Part shown: one piece after another, positions 10,580-23,919 of the stretch
Position numbering within the stretch: the first letter of the stretch is position 1
Layout: every line of letters begins with the position of its first letter
DNA from: Pipra filicauda
Taxonomy: Eukaryota > Chordata > Aves > Passeriformes > Pipridae
Direction of reading: 5' to 3'
NCBI RefSeq assembly: GCF_003945595.2
Contig: NW_024103696.1
Coordinates: 1,798,001 to 1,862,000 of the forward strand
Length of the DNA: 64,000 bases
Notes under the pieces: generated by a model
The model's input: only the letters and a program-made list of their open reading frames with translations
What the model was told of the DNA's origin: nothing
Databases searched by the model: none
Translations under genes and position numbers: made by a program

Positions 10580-13020
10580 CATGACCACAGCATCATTTAG
10601 TTCTGAGAATGTGAGCCTGATCTTGACCACAGCTGCTAAAGAAGTCTAAACTTAATCTGGGTAGACGCTGGTGAACATAAGGATAGGATGGCAGGGTTGG
10701 ATAGCTTCTACTCAATTGTATGTCATTCTCTTTGAAGGGGTCTACAATATAATTTTCTGGCAGCATCAGAAGCTTAGCTGACCAAATGACTTGCTTAGGA
10801 TTTCTGTCCTTTTTTTTTAACTTTGGTGTTGCAAAGTTGTTTCTTTTCACTTGCTCCTGTGCATTCATGTCTTATATTATGCATCTAAGTTTCAGACTGT
10901 AGATATTTTTATCTATTATTTATTTTTTACTCTCTTTGTTGTATTACTCCATCCTCTGCCTTTAAAGTTAAAAGTGCATGTTTTTCACAGCAAACATAAA
11001 AGCATATATTTCACACTTCAGTGCACTGAACAATAGTTAATGGCATCCTGATTTAGTCTTATTTGAATAAGCTTAATTGTATTCTTATTTTATTTAAGCA
11101 AGATGCAGTATTAAGGAAACTCATTAAGGTTTTACTTGCTTCTTCCTCAGGGAAGGCTCAGCCATATTTCTCCAATTACAGTAATCAGCATGACAGAAAT
11201 ACTAAAGATCTACTTCACATAGTGTTATTGTCTTCCCATAAAATGGGTCACAGAAACTAAAATATGTAGGAAAGTTATTCTTTGGATACCTTTTAGTTGC
11301 AGCAGCACTGGCTTTTGTTTTTAATTGGAGAATGTGATGCTTGAAAGCTGTCAGTGTGGCACCTCCTACAGTCTGAAGTTTTTTATGAATACCGAATGTA
11401 TAATGCTCAGAGTAGATACTCACAATTTCGTAGTCTGTGAACCTCAGCCATGGAGAAAACGCCTTTAGATCTCAGAACTCTGTGTCAGATCTATATGTCT
11501 TACAAAGGGAAAACCTTGAAAATTGTACAGAATAGCTACTTTATTCCAAACTGTAATTAGTAAATCTTTAAAGAGGATATGTTTCTTGGTCTGTCCAAAG
11601 GAGTCTGATATTTAGGCACTTCTGTTCTTAGTATGACAAAATCTAAGACACTTGCTGAATCTGATCTGCTGAATCTTTTCCTCATCTAAATGCAGAACTC
11701 TGAGGATGATCATTTAAGATTTCGTGAATCCTAGTATTTCCCAAAGTTATAGCATTTTGTAGCTTAAGGTCAGCTCCAAATATCTCCCTTCGAGTATCCA
11801 GATGCCTTGTATCATCCAAGTGATACTGTTTACACAAATTGCTTACCCAGCTGCACAAAGAGAAGCATTTTCCTCTGCTTTGTGCTCTTGAAGCAGCCAC
11901 CGACTGTCGAAATATCAACAGCAGAAACTAAAATAATTTCTGTTCGTAATCTGTTTTGAGATCCTCAGTTGAAAACTTTAGCATAAGGGAAAGTTTATGC
12001 TTCCTTCAAGGGAACAATACGACCCATTCTGGTTTTGTCAGAATTATAGGCATCTCTGTACCTTGTCAGGTGAGCTCCTACTCTTCACAAATTGTGAGAG
12101 GCATCTGTATTAATATTTTTTCATGCTCAGTTTTGTCAGAGTTTGTTTTTCCCTTTGTCTGATAAAGTGCAGAGGAATAGGAAAGCCTTATAAAAAATTA
12201 TTTTCTTTTAAGATCAAATTTTTGTCAATTAAAGTTTTCAGTGAGGCATCTTAAAAGAGCCAAGAGCTGAACTCCTAAACACTCGCACTGACGAGGGGCA
12301 TCTTTTTTTAACTACTTTCTAAATTAAACTAATAAACATATTCATATTGATTATATCAGGACAGTAAAATCTGTAAAGAAGAGACTATACAGCTTATTGG
12401 TTTTTTAACAGGTCTGCTTATGTTATCTGTTTTTAGGATTCTTTTCACTGAACATCTCTGAACAAGATATAAAAAGGCAGTGGTGGTGGTAGGGAAATCT
12501 GTGGGAAAAAACTGTCATAAGTACAAAAGCTAGCCTAGTAGGGTTGTTGTAAAATTAACATACACCTGGTTGAGTAAGCTGGCTATATACAGCATTATTA
12601 GTTGATTCAATAACCATAATATATAAGTGATTTTACTTTCAAAGTAGAAAAAAAAAGAAAACAAAAGCATGATCTATGGGACTACATATAAATCAAACTG
12701 TTATTAGAAGAACTGTTAAAATTGCAAATGGTCACAATATCTTTTATAATAGCCTGAAGGTTTTAGACAAATACAGACACATTTCCATAATAAGCTGTTG
12801 TTATTTTCGTATTTGTATTTTGCTTTTGCTTTGAAGCATAAGTAATCTGAGTTTATATTGCCAGGTTTTTTTTAAAATAAATAAGTAAATAAAGTCAAAT
12901 TATATACTTCCTGATGGGTAGAAATTGCTGGAAAAAAATATAATGCTCTTTATCTGCCCTGATTTTTGTTTCTATTTATTCAGTATTATAGTCACCTGAA
13001 TTACAATGATCAATTTGAGA
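10580..13020. other. AT-rich non-coding DNA, no gene
   Basis: No repeat family, RNA gene or exon recognised. Open frames across 10593-11423 and 11682-12162 are short and lack motif content. Plain background sequence. Confidence 0.6.
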
Positions 13021-13021
13021 T

Positions 13022-13037
13022 CAATATATATATATTG
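13022..13037. repeat. Short AT palindrome
   Basis: Bases 13022-13037 read CAATATATATATATTG, a perfect 16-bp self-complementary sequence built on an alternating AT run. It is simple sequence, not a regulatory site I can name. Confidence 0.8.
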
Positions 13038-16000
13038 CTGTATGTGTCTAAATTTTTTAAGGGATATTATTGAGAAGAAAGTTAAAGAGCAGACAAGCAA
13101 AGATACTTTTCAAAATATATTTATTGCTTTGAATTGGTAATGAAGAGTTTAGGTTTTTTTCTATATAATTTTGAAGTTGATGTCATTGTTTGACAATCTC
13201 GTTGTGATAATTGTGTCCACCTCTATTCACTTAGATATTCCAGAGGCATTTATTACAGTCGCAGTTTCCCCAGCATTTTCATTGAAGATAGCTTCAAAAG
13301 TTTCAGCTCATACATGCCCATCTACGAATATTTTAGTTTTAGTCTAGGATGCTAATCTAGCTGATTGCCTAATAAAATTTAATACTCCTTATAAGTTAAA
13401 TTTCATTATGTATTTAAATTCTCATTATAAGTCTTAATTGTAAATTCCATTATATATACATATTTCCCCAGTCAGAATACCACAAAGTTTTTTTTGCTGA
13501 CCTACACTATTGGTTTGGGCTTCATTCAAGGTATAAGGTAGACTCCTCATGAAACTACCTGCTCTGTTTCTCATCTTCCTTAGCTATCAGTAGGGTTCCT
13601 CTTTTGCTTAGTCTCATGGCCGGACCACATCAAAGCTTTGTCATCATATTCACTCTCTTTGTGCACAAAGTAGCATACCTGAAAAATGCCTACGATGTTC
13701 CATTTATAAATTCATTCTACAGAAAATGCTGACCACTGAACAGGAGGAAGAAAGTTACAATATTTTTGTCTCTTGAGAAAGAGTGGGTCAAAAGTCCAGA
13801 GATAACTGCCTATATGCTATGCTTCAGCAGTGTTTCTGTTTACATGCAATCTGCTGATTATATTCCATGTATTAAGAAAATCATGATGTGGTTCTCTAAA
13901 GCAGGTACAGCATGCTCAACAGCTTTAATTAATACAGTACACACACACCCCATAAAAGGTGGACTGGATTACCAACTAGGGCTGATTGCTAAATACCTTA
14001 TCTGCATTTATTTTTCAGGGGTATGCAACATGAGACATGATTTTGTGGTCTTTTTATCATTCCATTCATTAAATTCCCTTTTAATTTTTTATTAAAAGAA
14101 AATCAATGAACAGCATCTTCATTCATCTTCTTTCATTTTTAGCTTTTTACTGCCTTATAGGAACTCTAATGAGTATGTGAGCAAATTCTGATGAGTATGC
14201 TTTTGTATTTTCTTTTCAAATATTGCCACTGTTCCTTCCCTGTTGGCAGATGAAATCTATTTGATTAGTAAGGTAAATATTTAATACTTTTTTCTCACAA
14301 CAACTGAGGCCAGATTATACTAATGCACAACTCATTAGTAAAAGAGTTTCACTGTAATTCATGTTTTTGCCTCCATTCTGGGACTCCTAGGCTTTCAACA
14401 CTGAAGCCATTCAGGTCAGGGCAAAGAGAAACTGGCTATGCTAGCTGGGCATCTAAAGTATACTTCATTTCTGTGCATGAAGGTCAGGTCAAGCAAATAG
14501 GGAGGTTAATTTTTCTGTCTATTAAACTCCTATGCACCATAAGGAATATAATCACATAAAATGTTGTGCTTAACTATAGCTGTCCTAAAGACAACACGGG
14601 ACCTTAAATAGCTCAAGGTAAGTGCTTTTAATTTCAATTACTTTGGCAGGATAGCCATTACCTCCTTACTTATTTGTGAGAAAGGGCTCACCTGGTTTGA
14701 TGCATATAATAGTAACATTCTCTGCCAGAAATGAACTAGAAAAGTTTAAGACTTCTGCTTCCTTCTAACAGACTAGGATGCTAAGTCCATTAGTTTTGGA
14801 AAATCTCATTCTCCGACATTGTCTTTTTCTCATTTTATCTGAGTATAGAACCTGAGTACCTAGAACAACAAAGAGGAAAATGAAGTTAAATGTTAAAATA
14901 CTGTTATAAGTCTAGAAGTTCAAGAATGATTATTAAATTGAAAGGGGCTGGTACTTAAAGTACTCCCTTGGGCAAAAATTTGTGATCCTGTGTATTTCTC
15001 AACATTTATTATACTTTATAGAGGACTCAAGATGTTTTCTCTTACTGTCATCTCTCTCTTTACTTCTGCAAGTGACCAGAAATATTTTAGAAACTCTTTA
15101 CAGGATATTGAACAAAACAAATTCTAGACACTGTTCTCAATTAAATTGAATTAAATAATTTGTCTTTCAGTATTGAATATGCTTTTCAGTCATTAAATGT
15201 TCTTGCATTCTTCTCTGAAATTGTTCCTATTACCACCACCTTGAACTATGAACACCAGAACAGAACACAGTGCTTTGATAATGGTTATTCTATTGCCAAA
15301 ACCAAAGCTAATGTAACATGGCCAGTCTTGGTAATATTTTACAGTTTGTACATCCAAGGATCACTTTATCTCTTTTGGGCCAAACTTTACTGTAAGAGTT
15401 GATTCATATTTATCACATTATTCAGTAAAAGTGACAATATTTTCAGAACCAAGGTCACAGTTCTGCACTTTCTACTTTTGTTCTATAATATGCTTCCTGG
15501 ATAATTAACTCTTTGTCTTGTATTTCAGGTCATTAATAGAACTATTTGAGTCCTGGGTCAAGACTACACAAGTAATATTTTAATTCTTAATATTTTTGTT
15601 TGCCTGGACTTTTGAAGCCTAGGACACATAGGGTTTTTAGTCCACTGTTGTGTATTTTGCTGGTTTCATATCTTCATATTTTAAAAGCTATATTTCCTAT
15701 ACAAATATCTTGAAAAAATAGGTATAGTCTATGTTATCAACCATACATCATTAAGCCTACATAATGTTTTTTTTACACTAATTGATAATGAATAAATATT
15801 TCTATGGTAGTCAATATGTACTTGTGGCACTGGTTCCTACCTTACTCTGTACAAAACATCCAGGAAAAATCCAGGGATGCAGAGGAGGTACCACTTGATT
15901 AGTGTATCTTTTGCATGAAGGGTAAAAGCACAAACCTTAAAATGTCCTAGAAAGGTATGCCTACTGTAAGGCATGAAAGAGAAACAATATTGTACAGTGC

Positions 16001-16124
16001 TCTTAGAGACATATTTTTACAATACTAGCCTATAATCTGGAACCTAGAGAAAAAAAATAAGAAGGAAGGATTACTTTAATATTTTTACATATAGAATTGT
16101 TAATGTAGTTCCATGAAGGTCTAC

Positions 16125-16144
16125 AAAAAAAAAAAAAAAAAAAA
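16125..16144. repeat. Poly(A) run, 20 bases
   Basis: Uninterrupted A20. No CR1 or processed-gene body lies directly upstream, and CR1 does not end in poly(A), so I read this as a simple homopolymer. Confidence 0.9.
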
Positions 16145-17443
16145 GGCAGTGAAAAATAAACATACCGTATCAATTTTTGAGGTTTTGATTTCATTTTTTG
16201 CAAAGGCACTGTCTACCTAATTTTGGTTAACCATGTTACAATGTAAATATATAAAATAACTTCAGGGAGTTCATTCACTCTCCTTTTTAAATATTGTGCT
16301 TCCTCATCTTTGAGCTATAGATGATTTTTTTTTTGGCTTCAAATCAGCCCAAACAAGAAAATGAGAGTTTGGCCATGTTCTGTATTTTATGTTCCAGAGA
16401 CCATTAGGGAAAGGTGGATCTTAATGATCTGTAAACTTCTATGTCAATCACCAGAACGGATTTGTTGACATTTATGTCTTTAACAATACACACGTATTTG
16501 CTGTCAAGTATTGCTTGGCTGTACAAATATTTATCTGCCATAACACTGACCATATTAGCATAATCTGACAAATAATCAATATTTTTTCTGAAGCTCTAGA
16601 GTCCTGACAGCTAATCCTAAATAGCATAATTGGATGGAGAATGATGAAAAACATTTATATGAAATTTGACCTACTTCCAAAGTTCTGCATATATTCTACA
16701 GGGTTTTCAAAATTGACAATTTCAGATTAACTCTTAGGATTCCAGAATTTCTATGGAACAAAAATTATTTTAAGTGGATGGGGTACTTAGTGCTAATGTA
16801 AACTTATAAAACCAAGATTCTACATAGAAAATTCAATAAAAGGAGTTCTTATTTTAAGAACACCTTGATGACTGGGATGTTAAAGAAAATATTACTTTTA
16901 TAAAATTGGAACTTTTTGTCAGTATTTATAATTTTTAACAAGTATTTTCAGTCCAGAAGGAAATGTGAAAAGAGTGATTATGATAAGAGAAAAACAATAA
17001 GGAGTGAGAGAAAATGAAAAGAGGGAAAGAAAGGGAATAAGTGGTTAATTTAAAAGAAAAAAGATAAAATATAGTAATATTTAGCTAAATGGATAAGGAA
17101 GTCACTCATAATGATGGAGAACAAGATATTTCTCTCTAATCTTTAAGGAGAAACTCCATCCAGATAAACTTGTTCACAAAGTAACCAGATTTCCCAGATT
17201 TTTGTAATTCTTTAATGAAAGAGCTTTCTCATATTTATTAAAATAAAACAATCATTTTTATTTGTGATGAAAAATTTCTTCTAGAAACAATATCTAAATA
17301 GTTCTAAAATATTGTGGACTCTCTTTCTATATTAGCAGGAAGTAAAATCTTAAGATTTTAAGACATTAATTTAAGACATTCCTTACTTGAAATATATATC
17401 GTTTATTATCATGGATTAAATCAGATCCAGTGGTGATTTCCTC

Positions 17444-17462
17444 TTTTTTTTTTTTTTTTTTT
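17444..17462. repeat. Poly(T) run, 19 bases
   Basis: Uninterrupted T19 with AT-rich flanks. No recognisable retrocopy on the minus strand beyond it. Confidence 0.9.
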
Positions 17463-18094
17463 GTATCTACCATAAATGTTTAATTAAAAAAATCCCCCTA
17501 AGTCTCAACCTAGAAAATAACTGGAATTAACCCAGAATGAGTCTTGCTTATTGTGCATATGTATGATACTGCTGGGCCTAAAGGCTATTCTCTAAATTAT
17601 TTCCAAATATTTTGTAAAAGTAAATGTCAGAGATTACAAACTGAGTTACAAATACGTATGCACATGTGTATATTCATAACTATTTGTAAGATTTAACAGA
17701 GGCACATCAATACCAGAATTTATATAACCTCAATCTTAATTTCACTGCTTCAATACTGAACCTAATCCAGTTTTAATTAACTTAAATATTTAAATCAAGT
17801 ATTTCATTATTTTGATCAAGAGAAAACCAAACCAGCATCAAGACTGCTGTCAGGAAATTTTTTCTTTAAATCCTTTCTTGAAGAATCTGCCGTATGTATT
17901 GTAATTGCAAATTTTCTCCAAGAGGAAGCAAACTAAAATTTGTCAGCTATTGATTAAAACTTTAAACTAGTTCATCCTGTGAGACAAACTGTCACTTAAA
18001 CAAAAAAATTACCAAAATGTTCAAGAGTACCCAGTAGTTCTTATTCTTAAAGTAAAAAATCCTATTAGTTTTATTCCAGTTATAGGCATACTTT

Positions 18095-18811
18095 GGTCAC
18101 TTTGGCCACACAACAGGCAGCAGTACAGGCTGGGGCAGAGAGGCTGGAAAGCTGCACGGTGGAAGAGGACCTGAAGGTGTTGGTCAGCAGTGACTGAATA
18201 TGAACCAGCATGTGTGCAGGTGGCCAAGGTGGCCATTGGCATCCCGGGCTGTATCAGAAATAGTGTGATCTGCATGACTAGGGCAGTGATTGTCCCTCTG
18301 TACTTGACACTGGTGAGGCTGCACCTCAAATCCTATGTCCAGTTCTGGGCCCCTCACTATGAGAAAGACATTGAGGTGCTGGAGCATGTCCAGAGAAGGG
18401 CAATGAAGCTGATGAAAGGTCTAGAGAGTAAATCATATGAGGAGTGGCTGGAGGAGCTGGGGTCGTTTAGCCTGGAGAAAAAGAGGCTCAGGGGAGACCT
18501 TATCATGCTCTACAACTATCTGAAAGGAGGTGAGGGTTGGTCTCTTCTCCCAGGGAACTAGCAACAAGACAAGAGGACACAGCCTCAAGCTGCAGCAGGG
18601 GAGGTTCAGGCTGGACATCAGAAAGAATTTCTTCACAGGAATAGTGGTTAAGCATTGGAAGGGGAGTGGTGGAGTCACCGACTCTGAAGGTGTTTAAGAA
18701 ATGACTGGATGTGGCACTTAGTGCTATATAGTTCACAAGCCAGTGATCGGTCAAGGGTTGAACTCTATGATCACAAAAGTCTTTTCCAACCTAAATGATT
18801 CTATTATTCTA
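18095..18811 (+). mobile_element. CR1 retrotransposon, 5'-truncated 3' end
   Basis: The copy starts in the RT C-terminal region ('caggctggggcagagaggct' and the codons for [10 protein letters not shown]). It passes through the block [21 protein letters not shown] and [11 protein letters not shown], and continues into the 3' UTR with 'gaggttcaggctggacatcaga' at about 18600-18621. It ends with the CR1 tail 'atgattctattattctat' at about 18794-18811. An in-frame stop (TGA at about 18192-18194) and another near 18560 show that it is dead. The sequence is closer to recalled CR1 consensus than the copies at 29 kb or 51 kb, so it is probably of intermediate age. Confidence 0.93.
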
Positions 18812-18812
18812 T

Positions 18813-20585
18813 AACACAGTGTCTGAGCAGAGGTGGATAAGAATCAAATCTTCAGATGCTGACACCTTCCATTTTGAAACTTGTCACAAATTGTCATTAA
18901 CTGGAAGTTTTGCTCCTGACTTCTATACTTTTTGCAAGCTCAGAGGAAGAAAAAAAGACCTAAACAAAGCTCTGTGAAGCCATAGCCTCTATGTGGCCCA
19001 ACTCAAACCTCTAACTCCCTCTCGAGTTTAGCATGCATGTTACTCACTGTAACTGACACAATAAGTTCAAGGGCAGTCATTTTAGACATATATTTATTAA
19101 AACTCATAATTCTGTACAATATTGTAGTATTTTATACATCATATAGAATTCCAGAAAATACAGTGAGATCCCATATCTTCCAAGCCAGGGCAGTATTTTA
19201 TATTCTTTGACTATTTTAATACATGTTAAAATATCTTTAATCTATAATAGATTTCTTTGTAATTCAGCCCTAAATAGTTTTAATCCAGCTTTAAATATAA
19301 CCAAATTAAATAGGTTAAATGTACCCTAAGAGTGTTCCTTACAGCGCATAACTCTGTCTTTCCTAAGGTACTTGGTTTTCCCATACAAGAAAGTGGAAAG
19401 ATGGTAAATAATATTGCATCTTGGTACAATGTGTTAGCAACACCCTTCTATGAAAACATGAGAAAACTGAGATTATGTATGCCCACAGACACATAAATAA
19501 ATTTCTCCAGTGATCTAGCCCAATAAAAATGAAAATCTGAATGAGTTGTTTACAGTCTGTACAAGATAAAGACAACCAAATCTAGCAATAATCTACAAAT
19601 TATAATATGAAATATTAAGAAGATATCAAATGTAATGTTCAAAATTTATTTCAGATTCTCCAAACAAATCAGGCTCCTTGTCATGATAATAGGCATAATT
19701 CAGCAACATCAGGCAGTTATTTGATAGCAACTTTACCTTCATAGTCTTCTAAAAATTCAAAGTACCACTGAATGTGTGTCCTTTTTCAGTTACAGGTAAT
19801 ATAACTGATAAACAGTTTTTCTGAATAACTCTTCCTGCCTTTGGCTAACAAGGAAAGCCTATTTGGGAGTTACAGCTGTTACTCTGACTAATCATGTTTT
19901 TAAATTCCCAAGACCAAATTAAACCCCTCTATTCCTACTTTGATGCAAAGCAGGTTCATTTACCAGACTGTGTGAATGTAACATTCTTATCACTCAGAAC
20001 ATGTTAGTTATATAAGCTTAGCCCTCAATATATGGAGTAATTTATCTTCCTGAAGTCTTTGAAAGCAGTTGAAAACTAACTTCAGTTTAATTTTCTACAT
20101 GTGCCCTCTGATAATTCATACACTGGGTGGCAGGTCTTACTGTTAGAGAAAGCTGTTATGATAATCTTGCATGACCCCCTGATTAATTTTAAACAGCTTT
20201 TTAAAATTTCCCAATTTTCAGTCCAGAATTATTTTTTTAAATAGGAGCATACAGCTTTTTGGTTATAGTTTGTCTTTTTATGCTAAAAGACAAACCTGTT
20301 CAGCAGCAAAAGGTGATCTTATAAGATTGCAATTGCCTCCATCTCTTGGAAAAACTAATAGTAAAAATCTTAAATTTTTATTTTTATTGCTCACCACTCT
20401 CTTTCCAATTTTTTAACTTCCATTACAAGATAAGGGCATTAGAACAAAACATAATATTCTAGCAATAAACTCCTTATGTCATACAGAGACATACTGTTAA
20501 TACTAGTGTCTTATTTCTACTTAGTATTAATTGTTGTTAATAAATAATTGCTTACATATCCAAGCATGCCATTCAAACTGGAAAA
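18813..20585. other. AT-rich non-coding DNA, no gene
   Basis: No recognisable gene or repeat family. CpG dinucleotides are almost absent here, as expected for methylated, neutrally evolving DNA, which makes the next block stand out. Confidence 0.6.
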
Positions 20586-20589
20586 AAGT

Positions 20590-21045
20590 ATAACTATGCC
20601 TTCCGCAATTTTGTGTCGCTATAAAATAATATTATCTAGTTTGTTGACAAAGGAGCTGGTTCATATTAAACTGAAAATTTTGTGAAACCTGTGATGCACT
20701 GAGTTGATTATTGTTGCTGATTTTTGTTATACATTATGTCTGCTACTGGTTTATCTTTGGACGTGAGTGATTATTTTATGCGTTAGAAAGTTGTTCTTAT
20801 GTTAGGTACTTTAGTTCACTTTAAGCACTTGAAGTATACGACCAACGTACAAATAATTATTTTGTGTTAGAAAGTGTAAAGCTGCACCAAACTTTAGGCT
20901 TCAGCATCTGAAACCTCAAACCGAAAAATAACCTTACTCTTCCAGCCTTTCAGAAAAATAAACTTTGTTCCTAAATTGCAGGAATTTGTATTGCACACTA
21001 AATATCGGAGTTTTACTGACTTATCTGTAAATCCCCGATTTCATT
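20590..21045. promoter_or_regulatory. CpG-retaining AT-rich block, candidate conserved non-coding element
   Basis: Within about 450 bases of AT-rich DNA I count nine CpG dinucleotides (near 20602, 20615, 20762, 20779, 20839, 20845, 20922, 21006 and 21035). The flanking kilobases have very few. Retained CpGs in low-GC DNA, no repeat identity and no open frame are compatible with a conserved enhancer-type element, but conservation cannot be seen from one sequence. The call is inference; the CpG pattern is observed. Confidence 0.3.
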
Positions 21046-21049
21046 CCAC

Positions 21050-23316
21050 TTGAAAGCCTTGTGCACAACAGATGCAGCTAGACAGTAAGTATATAAAAAG
21101 AATGAATACTTTTGTAGCTGACATCATGTTATTTTAATAAGGCAATTCTATAGTAACTAGCTAGGGATTTACTCTTGGTAGTTTTTACTTATAAATAAGT
21201 TGAGCTCAATGAATGTGACATAAATCACTGTGGTTAAAAAGCATATTTTTCTTGTTTTCATTACATTTTATTTGGGGACATGGACAGAATGCAGCTGCAT
21301 TTAATTTAGTTACGGTGTACAGTAAACAATAACATTGTATCTCAGCAGAGGAGTTGAAATATATTTTTCATGGATACATAATTATTGATAAATTTTATTA
21401 CTAATTTGTGTGAGGATTTATTTGTATAATTTAAAATTAATCTTACTACAGTATGTTGTCTTAATTTTGTTTCTGGGCTGAGATCATTCTACCAGAGTTT
21501 AAATACCTAGGTGCAAATGCATCAGTTTTTCTCCAGGAAACTCTTCTTAGCCAATCTTCTTAGTCTACATTTATCTGATATTGTCAAAACCAATTTGCAC
21601 CTTGACACTGTTTACTGCAGACAGGTAGTAAGAGGAAGACTTCTGCATATTTTAGGTCATGAATTGAAACCTACTGATTTCTGATAGCAGTTTACCAAGT
21701 CTTATTTCATGATTAGCAGAGACAATTCTTCCACAAGAAGACTTCACCTGGAGTTCCGGACCATACCTCTAAGGTACAAATGCGCCTAAGTTAAATCTGC
21801 ATTGTTCTTAAGAAAAACCACAATGATTCTTTGTTTCAATTCATTATGAGGAGCAGTCCCATAAACCCAAAATCTTTTTCTTAGGTCTACACACATCAAG
21901 CTTATTAAGTGTCAAATCTGTATTTGATTCTCTTACCACTCTGTTTCTCTTCTACTTTTTATTTTTTTTTAACTTTCTCATTTTCATTTCCCAAACACGC
22001 ATTCAAAATAGAACAAAAACTGTGAAATGTTCTTGTCCCATTATGCTTTACAAGTGCTTTTCTTGGTAGCGATACATATTTATATCTCACACCTTTTTTT
22101 GGGCAATTGCCAGTGATGCACTATTTATGATGAATCTGGTCACTAGTCTCCTCCACAGAATTCTAAGCACGCACTCATTTGACTTTTCCTAAATGTCTAC
22201 GCTTAAAAAACCTACCTAAGGACACAAAAGCATCAAAGTAGTGATGTTTAGAGAAGGATATGTTTGCCTGTAGGACGTCCATTTTCAGTCACTTTAAATG
22301 CAAACACACCAGAAATGTTAATATTTGAAAATATTTGGGAAAAAAAATCCCTGAGGATTTACCTAATTATAATAAGAATTTTGAAGAGCTTTTCTGAGTC
22401 ACCAATTAAAAAATTACTTTTTTTTTACAATAACTTTTTACGATAACTTACATGCAAGCACTGAAAGAACCCAGGGCATTTTATCCACCCAGTTTGTTCA
22501 AAGTGTGGGCTAGATTCTCAAGTTTTCTGGCAGAAACCTGAGTGGAACTGTGCTTACACACAGTAATATTCACAGTGTTACATTTTTTATTTATCTTCTG
22601 TGAATCTGAGTGGATCTTCTATATTAAAACATGCCAAAGAATGGCTATGTTGTCTACATAGCCATGCCTTTTGAACTTGATATGGTTTTCAAAGGGACTA
22701 AAGTGGAGGAGTTCTCTTATATGAAACTGTGCAAGGGTTACTTTACTAATGATATTGCCACTGATGACTCTTCATCCAGAGAAGAGATAACCCCTTGATT
22801 CTTTGAGTTCAGAAGCAGTAAGGGGATGTTTGCACATCCTAATGCCCATCTCCCCTGACCAAAACTGGAAAAGACAATTCACATGTTGGGAGAATACTTG
22901 GCCCTAAAGAACAGACCTGAATATAAATCAGTTAAATACCACACTGATTAGATTCTAGCTAATGGCAGGGAGGAATTGTGTTTTTCCCCCTTGTTCTAAT
23001 CCAATGGCAGAAAAGCTTTAAAGCTGTATTTTTCAGTGGTTAGCAATTCCTGCATCTATGTTTCCTTCTCTTGATATTCCAAGAGATGTATAGAGTAAGT
23101 TTTTCCCTTTTGTTAAAGAATAGAAGGTCAGGTACAGTTGCTATTAATATGTCAGTACGTAATTTCAGTGAGAAGAGAGTAGTTTTTATTTATGATTTCC
23201 ATGAGACTTTTCAGTAGATTGTTCTGACCTGCATATTAATTAAGTAAAGATATATCTATTGGACAGATGTAGGCTTTTAATTTTATTTGAAAAGTAATTG
23301 AGATCCATTGCTTTTT
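21050..23316. other. AT-rich non-coding DNA, no gene
   Basis: Apart from a short hairpin at 22641-22665, nothing recognisable. The frame at 22264-22446 is short and lacks motif content. Confidence 0.6.
22641..22665. repeat. 10-bp perfect hairpin
   Basis: ATGGCTATGT at 22641-22650 pairs with ACATAGCCAT at 22656-22665 around a 5-base loop. There is no T-run or GC-rich stem that would suggest a structured RNA gene. Confidence 0.75.
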
Positions 23317-23322
23317 AAACAG

Positions 23323-23914
23323 TTTACTGGTTTAGGCTAGGATAGCTATTTTTCTTCATAGTAGCTTTTGTGATGCTGTGTTTTGGATTTGTGGTGAAAA
23401 CAGTGTGTATAGAGCAGGGATTTGTAAGGTTTTGCTGAGCAGTGCTTGAAGAACATTAAGGCCTTTTCTGTTTCTCATGCTGCCCTGCCAGCAAGTAGGA
23501 TGGGCGTGGGCAAGAATCTGGGAGGGGTCATAGCTGGGAAAGCTGGCCTCAGCTGACCAAAAAGGTATCCCATACTCTACGATATCCACTTCAGTAATAA
23601 AAGCTGTGAATAAGAATGAGGAAGGGGCTTGTTCAGTATTATGGTGTTTGTTTTCCCAAGAAACCACTGCATCTAATAGAGCCTGTCTTTCCTGAAGATG
23701 GTTGAACACCTGCCCACCCATGAGAAGAAGTGAATTAATTCCTTGTTTTGAATTGCTTGCATGCACAGCTTTTGCTTTACCTATTAAACTATCTTAATGT
23801 CAGCCCAAAAATTTTCTCACTTTTACACTTCAGAGTTTCTCCCCCATCCCACTGCAGGGAAGCGAACCACTGACTGTGTGGAGCTTAGCTGTCATCTGGG
23901 GTTAAACCAAAACA
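23323..23914 (-). mobile_element. Solo LTR of an avian ERVK-type endogenous retrovirus (TguLTR5-like)
   Basis: On the minus strand the element begins TGTTTTGGTTTAACCCC, a start typical of a very common avian LTR group (zebra finch TguLTR5 and relatives, recalled, not searched). It continues through 'tgagaaaattttt...acattaagatagtttaatag', 'ggaattaattcact', 'ggcaggtgttcaaccatct', 'gggataccttttggtcagct' and 'cactgctcagc', and ends near '...aaaccagtaaa'. A 5-bp direct repeat AACAG flanks it at 23318-23322 and 23915-23919, with one further shared A on the left side of each. No internal retroviral sequence adjoins it, so it is a solo LTR left by recombination. The terminal CA is mutated to AA. The 136-residue frame on this strand at 23356-23766 is only the LTR read through and is not a gene. 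Confidence 0.85.
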
Positions 23915-23919
23915 AACAG

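Larger units (their letters stand above)
13040..18090. other. AT-rich non-coding DNA with homopolymer runs
   Basis: About 5 kb without a recognisable gene or transposable element. It contains a run of 20 A at 16125-16144 and 19 T at 17444-17462. Neither is preceded by a retrotransposon body, so they are simple homopolymers. Splice-like sequences occur by chance but no reading frame is supported between them. Confidence 0.6.

Noticed and set aside
16125..16144. Poly(A) run as the tail of a processed pseudogene or L1-type copy
   Set aside because: No gene-like or LINE body precedes it and no flanking duplication was found.
18190..18561. 123-residue plus-strand frame resembling a reverse-transcriptase end
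   Set aside because: As a host gene it was rejected: it is the C-terminal RT part of a 5'-truncated CR1 and is annotated as that element.
22641..22665. Hairpin as a microRNA precursor or terminator
   Set aside because: The stem is only 10 bp; too short for a microRNA precursor, and bacterial-type terminators do not apply to this genome.
23356..23766. 136-residue minus-strand frame
   Set aside because: It is the body of the ERVK-type LTR read through, not a retroviral gene.
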